Part shown: piece by piece, positions 9,597-17,700 of the stretch
Layout: the number at the start of each line of letters is the position of its first letter
How positions within the stretch are numbered: position 1 is the first letter of the stretch
Origin: Halococcoides cellulosivorans
GTDB lineage: Archaea; Halobacteriota; Halobacteria; Halobacteriales; Haloarculaceae
NCBI RefSeq assembly: GCF_003058365.1
Contig: NZ_CP028858.1
Span: forward strand, 2,468,836-2,532,835
DNA length: 64,000 nucleotides
Direction of reading: 5' to 3'
Program-made: the position numbers and the translations under genes
The notes under the pieces: generated by a model
Databases searched by the model: none
Told to the model about the DNA's origin: nothing
What the model saw: the letters and a program-made list of their open reading frames with translations, nothing else

Positions 9597-9818
9597 CCGG
9601 GGGACTGCGTAGTAGAGCTTCCGCGATTCCCTCCCGGCCTAAAGGCCGGGATTCCCTCGCTGTTTGAAGATGGCGATGCGCCGGTGCCAAAAATTTTGGA
9701 CTGGCAGCCACGAGCCCGACCGTTTTCCCGGTATTCGAAGCTGATTCGTGATGGCGATTTTTGAATAGCGGGTCTTCTCGTCACTCCGAGCGTGGTTTGG
9801 TCAGGGTATCGCACCTCC

Positions 9819-10166
9819 TCAGAACTCCCCGAGACTGCGGTTTTTGGTCGGAGCTACCGCTTTCCCGACCTGGATGAGTTCGAAGTCCGAAAGCTCTCCA
9901 TCAACGCGTTCTCCAAGCAATTCCCGGACCTCATCGTCCAGTGATGAGACCTCGATCACCGTTATCGGTCGCTGGGTCAGTGCGTAACTGCTGGCCAATC
10001 CTGTAGGGCGAACAACGAGGACGGACTCAGCTGGCGTACGCTCTAGTGCGAGTTCCGCGTCGCGGTGGGTGTGAAGGATGGCATTGATCTCTTCGACTGG
10101 GAACAGGACGGACGCATCTCCGTGGTCTACGTACCCACCTCCATCAGTGAAATGCCCTACGCTCAT
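9819..10166 (-). CDS. Hypothetical acidic protein
   Basis: A 115-residue acidic protein starting at ATG 10166 (MSVGHFTDGGG). The C-terminal half (EVSSLDDEVRELLGERVDG) has typical haloarchaeal composition. No motif or family was recognised. It is divergent from the CBS-HEPN-like gene, with an AT-rich stretch of about 80 bases between the two starts that probably holds both promoters. It could be the cognate regulator or antitoxin of that gene. This rests on position only. Confidence 0.6.
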   Translation of the reverse strand: MSVGHFTDGGGYVDHGDASVLFPVEEINAILHTHRDAELALERTPAESVLVVRPTGLASSYALTQRPITVIEVSSLDDEVRELLGERVDGELSDFELIQVGKAVAPTKNRSLGEF

Positions 10167-10212
10167 CAATACGATATTAATAATTACTATTACTTATTCC
10201 TTGCGGCGGCCA

Positions 10213-10247
10213 AACGATTATACTCGGAGCGACCGCTATTCGAGGCG
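10213..10247 (+). promoter_or_regulatory. TATA-like element giving a leaderless start
   Basis: TTATA at 10218-10222 lies 26-30 bases before the ATG at 10248. This is the archaeal TATA distance, so transcription would begin at or next to the start codon. Leaderless mRNAs are common in haloarchaea, and this supports 10248 over upstream GTG or ATG choices that run into the divergent gene. Confidence 0.5.
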
Positions 10248-11036
10248 ATGGTTCAGGATCGGTACGTCTGTACAGCAGACGACCTCGCGACTCAAACAAT
10301 CGCCACAAAAGACCCTGAAGCGACCGTTTCCGAGGCAAGTGAGTGGCTCGAAGCTGAAGGATTCGACGTTGCACCAGTGAGTAGCGGGGAGGACATTCGG
10401 GGATATGTCGTCCTGGAGGAGCTACAGGATGCGCCGTCCACCGACCACATTGTGGATCATACAAAGCCGATAACGATCGGTGAGATTGTCTCTGCTGACG
10501 CTACGTTCGAAGAAGTACTATTAGCGCTCTACGAGGACCCCTTCTATTTCCTCGGTGGTCAAAATCGGTTGACAGGAATTCTGACACGAGCGGATCTGAA
10601 CACGTCTCCTGCGAGGATGCACCTGTTCGATCGAATCACGCTACTCGAGGATCAGTTCCGTAAACTCGTCCTCGACGTAGCGCCCGACTGGAAAGAGCAG
10701 GTCGCACTCAATACGAACGTGGTTGAAGACATCGAAGAGCGGCACGCTGAGGCTCGCCGGTCGAATATCGAACTCGACGAAATCCACTACGCCCAGTTTT
10801 CGACACTTGCAACGATCGTCAGCGACATCGAAGCGTGTTGGAAAGCCTCTGGATTTTCGAGCGATCATCGGGCGTCAAGCCAGCTTGATGACCTGACCGA
10901 TCTGCGAAATGCGGTTGCACATTCCCATCAGGTCGTCCAGAACACTGAAGGTGGATTCGGAGAGGGACGAACGATTGGAAATGTTGAACAAATATATACG
11001 ACTGTTGAAGGTTGTCTTGAAAGTCTCTCGTCATGA
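10248..11036 (+). CDS. CBS-domain protein with HEPN-like C-terminal domain
   Basis: A 262-residue protein from ATG 10248 (MVQDRYVCTADD). Residues 10-62 and 70-118 look like a CBS pair, which binds adenine nucleotides in known families; the second contains LGGQNRLTGILTRADL. Residues 125-260 are helical and include RNAVAH at 220-225, an exact RNxxxH motif of HEPN ribonucleases. The combined reading is a nucleotide-sensing module joined to a possible RNase. It is followed after about 180 bases by a CARF-like and PIN pair on the same strand, so the three may form one signalling-nuclease cluster. An alternative is a non-catalytic HEPN-like helical domain. Confidence 0.6.
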   Translation: MVQDRYVCTADDLATQTIATKDPEATVSEASEWLEAEGFDVAPVSSGEDIRGYVVLEELQDAPSTDHIVDHTKPITIGEIVSADATFEEVLLALYEDPFYFLGGQNRLTGILTRADLNTSPARMHLFDRITLLEDQFRKLVLDVAPDWKEQVALNTNVVEDIEERHAEARRSNIELDEIHYAQFSTLATIVSDIEACWKASGFSSDHRASSQLDDLTDLRNAVAHSHQVVQNTEGGFGEGRTIGNVEQIYTTVEGCLESLSS

Positions 11037-11074
11037 GTTTCAGGGAATGATCTTCAGAACCGTCGAAACCGAGT

Positions 11075-11134
11075 GATAATGCGTCGCTCGAATGGGTGTG
11101 GGTTGACCGCATAGAATGGACAATGTGCGAGTAG
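11075..11134 (+). pseudogene. Remnant tail of a second HNH nuclease gene
   Basis: Bases 11078-11100 are identical to 7999-8021, the last codons of the broken HNH gene. In the same frame this copy reads NASLEWVWVDRIEWTMCE before a stop. The reading at 8022 ends where this copy has Trp, so this is probably the original C-terminus. Confidence 0.65.
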
Positions 11135-11218
11135 TGGTGAGCTTTAGGCCCCGGATCCGAAGACGAGCCCAGCGTGATTGCAGGAACACTATTGTTACTG
11201 CCATATGTCGAGTCTACA

Positions 11219-11689
11219 ATGGCACGCATCTGGGTTACCAACGGGACGCCGACGATGCCTGGCCTTTTGAATCCACTCGCTGCTGCGTGTGACAGCGGGT
11301 ATGTCCCGGATGAAGCACGAATTCTGTCGAATCCTGGTGTTGCCGATTCGGTCGCGGACGCGAGCGAGATGTTTGAGACAATCATCGGGGCTCACGGCGG
11401 GGATGCGACTGTTTCGAAACACAGTCTCGAAACGGAGACGGATTTCCGAGAAATCATCGAGTTCTATCAGTCAGCGATTGAGGCGGCCCGTGAGAACGGA
11501 GATACGATCGCAGTCGACGTAACCCCCGGTCGGAAGTTCATGTCAGCTATTTCGTTCCAGGCTGGCTTCCGATTCGATGCCGACCATGTCTTCTACTTCT
11601 ATCGAAAAAGTGGAGCGTACTATGGCGACCTCTATGCGGAGATTCCACGAACTGCGACCGAACTCATCGATTTCACGGAGGTGATGTAA
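11219..11689 (+). CDS. CARF-like (Rossmann) ligand-sensing protein
   Basis: A 156-residue protein from ATG 11219. It begins with MARIWVTNGTPTMPG, a beta strand plus loop as in CARF Rossmann folds. At 100-108 it has DVTPGRKFM, the D-x-T-x-G-x-K-x-M motif shared by CARF and DUF1887-type proteins that bind cyclic oligoadenylates. It has no attached effector domain. Instead the next gene, a PIN nuclease, starts at its stop codon (TAATG), so the two are translationally coupled and probably form a complex. No cas genes are visible in the window. The ligand and its synthase are therefore unknown, and the CARF assignment rests on motif and fold pattern. Confidence 0.65.
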   Translation: MARIWVTNGTPTMPGLLNPLAAACDSGYVPDEARILSNPGVADSVADASEMFETIIGAHGGDATVSKHSLETETDFREIIEFYQSAIEAARENGDTIAVDVTPGRKFMSAISFQAGFRFDADHVFYFYRKSGAYYGDLYAEIPRTATELIDFTEVM

Positions 11690-12726
11690 TGCACGTCGAG
11701 CGCCGCCGATTGATGGTTCTCTTGAATGCACTGTACGATCACGGCGTGACCTCGATCCCCGTCGAACACCCGTGCGATGACATTGGAGAACTGCTGGTGG
11801 TCGAGTTAGAGGACAATGGACAGGCGACCGTTCGATTCACCCAGGGGTCGATGACCTATCAGGACAGTCGTGAGACGATCCCAGCGAAACACGGTGAGCC
11901 AGCCTACCTGGACCTACCGGACGCACAGACGTATACTCGAATGATGGTCGCCAGCGGGTACGTCGAGCCGAAGAACATCGATGAGGTGGTGGCGTTCCTC
12001 GATCGCCACGGATACCCGGACCTCGAAGCCGGGCACGATCCGGTCGTCGTCGGTCTTGACGCGAATATTTTGGCGTGGCGTCTCCCTGAAGTGCTCGGCT
12101 TTGACAGCGAGACAGGTGAAACAGATGCGAAGGGACGTCGGCCGACCAACGGCTACGCGTTGGCGACGGGCGTCGAAGAGGAACTCGACTGGCACTTTAA
12201 TCAGTACAATACCCACGAACTCACTTCGGCGTTCGGTTCGGAATTCGACCGCCTCGACGACCAGCCAGCCGGAGCGAACCGCGAAGGATTGCTCGGACTG
12301 TACGAGTACCGGCGGCTTCGGACCGATCGGACGGTTGACATCGTCGAGAGCGACACTGGTGACGAAGCGATCATCGACAGCTATCGCAAATTCAACGAAG
12401 AAAGTCAGAAACAGGCGATTCTGTTCAGCAACGATCACGGATTCGTCGAACGGAGTCTCGACACAGGTGTGCCAGCCCAGGTTGTCCAGTTCCCGATTGA
12501 CCTCCCCCAGACTGCGACGGGCTCGTGGACACAAGCAACGGAACTACTGTATTATCTCGCTGTGCTCTTCGGAGTTGTTGTTCTTCCGAAGGTGACCATC
12601 TACGGCGTGTGGAACGGGAAAAACGGCCGCCACTGGCAGTCCGAGCAACTCGATATCGATTGCCGAAGCCCAACGGTGGAAACACAACTCGAGCGCGATT
12701 TAACCATCCTCGACGCACGGACGTGA
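11689..12726 (+). CDS. PIN-domain nuclease partner of the CARF-like protein
   Basis: A 345-residue protein. The first 110 residues form an uncharacterised domain. A PIN-type nuclease follows: strand VVVGLDANIL with D124 and N126, acids E163-E165 in GVEEELDW, D230 in an alpha-helical stretch, and ILFSNDHGFVE with D249. These match the four-acid PIN active site, which cleaves RNA. The C-terminal 80 residues include a hydrophobic segment at about 278-297 (LLYYLAVLFGVVVLPKVTIY) that could touch the membrane. Its ATG overlaps the CARF-like stop by one base. I infer a nuclease switched on by the ligand of its partner. Confidence 0.7.
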   Translation: MHVERRRLMVLLNALYDHGVTSIPVEHPCDDIGELLVVELEDNGQATVRFTQGSMTYQDSRETIPAKHGEPAYLDLPDAQTYTRMMVASGYVEPKNIDEVVAFLDRHGYPDLEAGHDPVVVGLDANILAWRLPEVLGFDSETGETDAKGRRPTNGYALATGVEEELDWHFNQYNTHELTSAFGSEFDRLDDQPAGANREGLLGLYEYRRLRTDRTVDIVESDTGDEAIIDSYRKFNEESQKQAILFSNDHGFVERSLDTGVPAQVVQFPIDLPQTATGSWTQATELLYYLAVLFGVVVLPKVTIYGVWNGKNGRHWQSEQLDIDCRSPTVETQLERDLTILDART

Positions 12727-12761
12727 GTTCACCCGACCAGTGAGAGGTCTTCGGCGGAGAA

Positions 12762-13202
12762 TCAGATCTCCATGATTTCGTATCCATCTCCAACCTCATA
12801 CACGACGCCGTATTCCAGACAGCGGTCAAGCGCGTCCTCAAAGGCGTCGTCTGGAACATCGTGCTGGTCAGCAATCTCCCGAAGTTGAGTTTTCGAAAAC
12901 CCGGCTTCATGGGTCTCGTCGTCCTGTTTAGTCGATTCGAGAGCGCCCCATAATGTCGCTCCAGAGCTCACTGCATTGCGTGTGAAATCGGATTGGAGCT
13001 GCAATGTGTCATCGTCATTCTGGATGAGTAACCCACGGTCAATCATTGAATCGATAACGTTGTTGGCTAATTGTTTGGGAAATCCCTTCCCGAAATTAAG
13101 ATGCTCAACGATCTCAGACCGCTTGAGAGACTCTCTTGTAGAATAGAGATCACCCTTAAAACAAGAAATGACGGCCATTTCCGGGTTCTTCCAATTCGCC
13201 AT
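12762..13202 (-). CDS. Winged-helix hypothetical protein
   Basis: The 146-residue protein has helix-rich segments that look like two small winged-helix units. The first is residues 20-70 (RSEIVEHLNFGKGFPKQLANN). The second is residues 105-143 (FSKTQLREIADQHDVPDDAF) and ends in VVYEVGDGYEIMEI, a typical wing strand. It is convergent with the PIN gene, whose stop is 35 bases away. Its partner or regulon is unknown. It lies upstream in position of the ParA block on the same strand but is separated from it by its own stop. Confidence 0.6.
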   Translation of the reverse strand: MANWKNPEMAVISCFKGDLYSTRESLKRSEIVEHLNFGKGFPKQLANNVIDSMIDRGLLIQNDDDTLQLQSDFTRNAVSSGATLWGALESTKQDDETHEAGFSKTQLREIADQHDVPDDAFEDALDRCLEYGVVYEVGDGYEIMEI

Positions 13203-13271
13203 AGAAGAAAACCTCTCACCGCAATCTTAAGGGCTTTTTATCTGACCCCACACAGTCGTCAAATTCCCAAC

Positions 13272-13670
13272 TCAATCCCAGCCGTAGCCCCACTCATCGA
13301 GTGTCTGGGAGACCAGGTCGGGGTGTTCTTGAGCCACGGCCATCGCCGCCTCCGTGACGTCGGTTTTGTAGACGTCCTCTCCGAACTCATCTTCCATCTG
13401 ATCGACGAGGTCGTCAATCCCTTCCTCGATGTGTTCCCGCAAGAAGATAGGGCGCTGGATCCGGCCGTCTTTCACGCCGTCGCGGGAGTGGATGTAGGGG
13501 AGTGATTGACGCTGTGACGTCGAAGTGAGCTCGTCGGGAGACGGAGGGGAGTCGGGAGAGTCAAGCGAATCAGAAGTATTGACGACTGGCTCAGTGTCAG
13601 AACTCGACTGATCGCTGTCTTCGTCTTCGGGATCGTCTGCGAAGGGATCGTCCGTCGATCCTTGCTTCAT
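13272..13670 (-). CDS. Small ParA partner (predicted partition adaptor)
   Basis: The 132-residue protein has a disordered Asp/Ser/Pro-rich N-terminal half. A compact helical C-terminal half runs from about residue 75 (IFLREHIEEGIDDLVDQ). Its ATG overlaps the parA stop by four bases (ATGA). Small proteins in this position usually act as the centromere-binding partner or adaptor of ParA, although no ParB nuclease-like or HTH motif is visible here. The helical half may provide dimerisation or DNA binding. The partition role is inferred from the operon. Confidence 0.65.
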   Translation of the reverse strand: MKQGSTDDPFADDPEDEDSDQSSSDTEPVVNTSDSLDSPDSPPSPDELTSTSQRQSLPYIHSRDGVKDGRIQRPIFLREHIEEGIDDLVDQMEDEFGEDVYKTDVTEAAMAVAQEHPDLVSQTLDEWGYGWD

Positions 13671-14506
13671 GCTTCGACCACCTGCACGTTGCGGATGTGC
13701 TCCGCCAGATCATCCAGTTTCTGGAGCGTGTCGAGTTCGTGCTCTCGTTCCCGGTCCCGGTACTCATCGATATAGCGATATGCACTACATTGCTCCGCCC
13801 AACAGCCTTCGAACAGAGACGACCGTTCACGAAGACGGATTGGGAGCTTCCAGCCATCGTTCCGAAGCTCCTCCAGAAAACGGTCTTGGTCGTTCATGCC
13901 CTTGTATCGGTTTGGAACCACCGCAAGGACCCCGACCTCGATGCCGAGCGAGTCCTCAAGTCCGGACACAAGCTGGCCGAGGCCCTGGACCGACTCGTAC
14001 CCCTTCCCACTCGGTTCGAACGGAATCACCAGGTGCCGCGTCGCGTGGATCGCGTTGTGGAGTTTGATATCAGCGGTCGCCGGTGGATCGACAATCAGGG
14101 TGTCGTACTGTTCATGAACGCCGGCCTCCCGCAGCACCCGGAGGAGTTGCTTGTTTGGATTCCACGACTCGCCGAAATCAGCTGCTTCTTCTTCGCGCCT
14201 GCGGAGGTGCTTCGACGCGTATTCGAGAATGTTGTGCGAGGGGACGACATCGATCCCCTCACTCGTTTTGATGAGGTCATGGAAGTCGCCACGTGGGCGG
14301 TCGATCATGTGCCGCAGCAAGCTATCTGCCTGATCGTTATTCCGGTCGTCACCGACGTCGAGGAGGTGAGACAGCGATGCCTCCTGCGTGTCGAGATCGA
14401 CGACGAGGACGTCCCGCCCTTGCCGAACTTCAGCCTTTGCGAGGTTCGCAGCGAGAGTGGTTTTCCCGACGCCACCTGCTTCTGAATAGACGGTGTAGGC
14501 CAGCAT
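13667..14506 (-). CDS. parA: ParA-type partition ATPase
   Basis: The 279-residue protein starts at ATG 14506 (MLAYTVYSEAGGVGKTT). The deviant Walker A EAGGVGKTT begins at about residue 9, followed by VLVVDLDTQEASLS (Walker A' region) and TLIVDPPATADI (Walker B). These are hallmarks of ParA/Soj ATPases that move plasmid copies to daughter cells over the nucleoid. The predicted partner gene overlaps its 3' end. Iterated repeats just upstream of the start may be its centromere or operator. Nine extra codons upstream in frame were not used because the conserved family start is MLAYTV. Confidence 0.9.
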   Translation of the reverse strand: MLAYTVYSEAGGVGKTTLAANLAKAEVRQGRDVLVVDLDTQEASLSHLLDVGDDRNNDQADSLLRHMIDRPRGDFHDLIKTSEGIDVVPSHNILEYASKHLRRREEEAADFGESWNPNKQLLRVLREAGVHEQYDTLIVDPPATADIKLHNAIHATRHLVIPFEPSGKGYESVQGLGQLVSGLEDSLGIEVGVLAVVPNRYKGMNDQDRFLEELRNDGWKLPIRLRERSSLFEGCWAEQCSAYRYIDEYRDREREHELDTLQKLDDLAEHIRNVQVVEA

Positions 14507-14566
14507 ACTCACCCATTTGATCCGCATAGCCATAAAACTCAGTCAGACAAGATAGCCAAGTGACTT

Positions 14567-14690
14567 AGCTACATCTTCCAGCCCACTCACTTGACTATAC
14601 TGCTTAGCTATACCATCCAGCCGATCCGTATAGCTATACCAGTTAGCTATACCAGCCAGCTAATCCACTTAGCTGGATGGCTCAGTCAGA
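14567..14690. repeat. Iterated TAGCTATACCA repeats upstream of parA
   Basis: TAGCTATACCATCCAGC at 14605-14621, TAGCTATACCA at 14631-14641 and TAGCTATACCAGCCAGCT at 14644-14661 are near-identical. A weaker copy, TAGCTACATCTTCCAGC, lies at 14567-14583, and an inverted TAGCTGGATGGCT starts at 14670. They occupy the gap before parA and are a good candidate for the partition centromere or an autoregulatory operator. Confidence 0.7.
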
Positions 14691-14770
14691 TGTATCCGCC
14701 GCCTCAACTGCGCTATCGGGCAAATACGAATACATTAGTCGAATACAGAGGAGAGTCGTGGGACCGTCGA

Positions 14771-17700
14771 TCAGTGGTGCGAGACCAGATCAACCATCGA
14801 ACGAAGATCCGATTCGATCAGAGAGGACTCATCGGGATCCCATGCCAGCCGTTCCTCGATACCGGCGTCGGTGAACCGAAGCGAGGCGCGAACCCTACGG
14901 TCGGGGTCATGCTGGAAGAGAGCCAGAGCGTAAGCGAGCATCTGCGGGCGATAATGATCTGCGAGATCAGTCGTCGACTTCGAAGAGAGGTCGTTCGTCT
15001 TGTAGTCGATAATATGGAAGGCGTCCGGCGTGACCAGGAGCCGGTCGATGTCACCGACGACCCGTGAATCACCGATACGGGCACCGACAGAGAACTCGTC
15101 ATACACCGCTTGGAGTTGAACATCGGCCTCAACCTGGTCGACAAATTCGACCGCATCAGTCGCATGATCGACTGCATCGTGGAGGTCTGTGTCTGTCGGG
15201 TCTTCCCCAGCCATCCGACTCAGGCGACGAATGAAAGCAGGCCATTCGTCTCGCGGCGGCCGAAGTTCGATGAGGCGATGCACGACCGTCCCGAACGTGG
15301 TCGGGCTCAATCCAGTTACCTCACCCTCGAACGAGGAGCCATTGGCGCTCTCGCCGGCGTCCGCGACTGCATTCACGAGCGTTGTCGCTGTAACTCGGCT
15401 CGCTGGCGTCGGAGTCGGTGGCGTCGGAATCGAAATCTCCGGAGTGGGGTCTGAAGTCCCGTCGTCGGGGTGCCAGTCGACCGGCCGAGGAGGCTGACGA
15501 ACGGTGTAGCTAGCCGCCCCAAGCTGTCCTCGAACTACCCCCTCCCGATGCGCTCGGTCGAGGAGATCGTCGTCAAGAAGCAGGGGTTGAAGCCAATCAC
15601 GCCACCGATCGGCCTCATCGAACGCCGCCGGCTCACCGAGTCCGATGGCCCCCGACTCGTCAACGTCGATCTCATGGGTACCACAGAGCAGGAGGTGATC
15701 GCGCGCTCGCGTGCACGCGACGTAGAGCAGGCGTTTCGCCTCCGCTCGCTCTCGTGGGAGCGACTGTCGCTGTGCGTACTCGTGAACGGCAGTCTTCTCG
15801 ATCGAGAACGCATCGTCCGGACTGGGACCGCCGACGGCCGGGAGTGGCGGCGCGTCGTCGGTCCCCTCGACGAGCTGAACGTACCCGTGATCGTCGACGG
15901 ACCGGCCGAAGTTGAGTTGACCCCCGATGTCCGGCACGGTGACGATCGGAAACTCCAGCCCCTTCGCGGAATGGATCGTCATAATTCGAACACCCTCGAC
16001 GTCCCCTGGGATGTCGGCCTCTCCCTCTCGTGGATCGGTCTCAGCCTGTCGATCGATGCGGTGGAGGAGTCCCGCCGCCGTTCGAACGCCGTTCTCGCTC
16101 CAAGTTCGTACCTGATCGCGGAACTTCTCGACGTTCGCGACGGCCTGTTGGCCGCGTTCGTCGGCACTCACACTCGCCAGATAGCCAGTCTCGTCGATCA
16201 CACGCGAAAGCAGCCGATTCCACGGACGCACACCGTCTTCCGACGGCGTCGCACAGCCACAAAGCGTCCGCCACGTCGTGAGCAGGGCGTACGCGTCTGA
16301 AAGCTGTGAATCGTCGGCCTCGGCGAGGGCCTCCCAGACCGAATCAGCGTCTGCGACGGCCGGTGCGAGACGGTCATCGGTGAGCCCGAACAGTGGCGAC
16401 CGAAGCACGCCATATAGAGAGACATCGTCGTGGGGATCACCGAGCACCCGGAGCAGATTCGTGAGCGCCTGGATCTCGGGCGTGTCGTAGAACCCGACGC
16501 CACCGACGACTGTGAAGGGGATGTCGTAGCTCTCGAGCGCGCGCTGATACCGGTCGAGATGGGTTCGCCGGCGAAGGAGAATGGCGACATCGTCCGGCGT
16601 TGCCGCGCGGTGTTCCTCGGTCTCGGTATCCTGCACTGTCGGCGGGTCGTCGAACAGGTGGGTGAGCCGCGCGGCGAGAGCCTGGGCTTCAGCTTCGAGT
16701 GTGTGATCCAGCGCTCCGTCAGCCACGGGGTGGTCGTCTCCGAGGAGCGTCGCCGCGGTCTCAGCATCATCAGGCACTGGGAGATACTCGACGGTCCCCG
16801 CCAAGCCCTCGATGTCCTCCACCAGATCACGCTCGGTGGACAGCGACTGCGGGCGTGCCTCGTACGGTTCATGGTCCTCGCCGTCCGGCTGGAACACCGA
16901 CCCAAAGAGTTCGTTCAGGAAAGTGAGCGGCGCATCCAGCGTCCGAAAGTTCCCGGAGAGTTCGAGCCCAGTCGGACTCTTATCGTCGCTCTCGGGGACG
17001 GTGTCGACCCCACGGGCGTCGTTGACCGTCTCGAGTTCCGTCCGCGCCTCACCGAACGTCGTCACGTCAGCGCCACGGAATCCGTAAATGCTCTGTTTTT
17101 CGTCACCGACCAGGAACACATTCGACGCCGTCTGCGCGTCGACGCCCGTGAGGAGTTTGACTAGCGCCCACTGGCGCGGGTCTGTGTCCTGGAACTCGTC
17201 GACCATCACGGCCGCAAACTGCTCTCGAAGCTGGTCAACGACTGCATCGTTCGACCGCAAGAACTGAAGCGTCGTCGCGATCACGTCCGGGAAATCAAGG
17301 GAATCGCGGCGCTCCTTCTCCGCCGTGTAGGCCGCCAACACATCGTCGAAGACACGCATGAGCGCCACCGCGTACGGAGCGCTGTTCGCTTCGAGCTCAC
17401 CGGGCGTCGTCTCGACAGCGTCTGCGTGGGGCTCGACCGCCGCTAGAGTCGCGTCGATGGCACTCTTGAGATCATCGTAGACGTCTCCGTAGTCACCCCA
17501 GTCAGCTCGGTCGCCAACGACGTATCCGGAACTACTGTACAGCCCGCCGTTTTTCTTCTCACAGGCCTCGTAAAGGTTGAGGATCGCTCGCTGGCAGTCA
17601 CGCGGATCGCTTGCTTCGGGAGCGACCGAGAGTGTCGTCGCGATCTCATTGAAGGTCCTGTAGGCCCGGAGCCCGTCCTCGTCGGCGATCTGTGCCTCGT

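Larger units (their letters stand above)
8100..9655 (-). mobile_element. TnpB-only (IS1341-type) element
   Basis: A tnpB gene without tnpA. Downstream, two hairpins stand at 8118-8137 (eight-base stem CCCCGCCG) and 8141-8153. Upstream is a short divergent reading frame, then a hairpin at 9633-9650 (CCCGGCC stem). Such hairpins mark IS200/IS605 ends. The one downstream of tnpB would lie in the predicted guide RNA. Exact boundaries are estimates. Confidence 0.7.

Noticed and set aside
10065-10247. Upstream GTG or ATG starts for the CBS-HEPN-like gene
   Set aside because: They would overlap the divergent gene and lie upstream of the TATA-like element. The extension is rich in Tyr and Asn and unlike the rest.
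11219-12726. A complete type III CRISPR ancillary locus
   Set aside because: No cas10, csm/cmr genes or repeat array were found anywhere in the window, so only an orphan sensor-effector pair is claimed.
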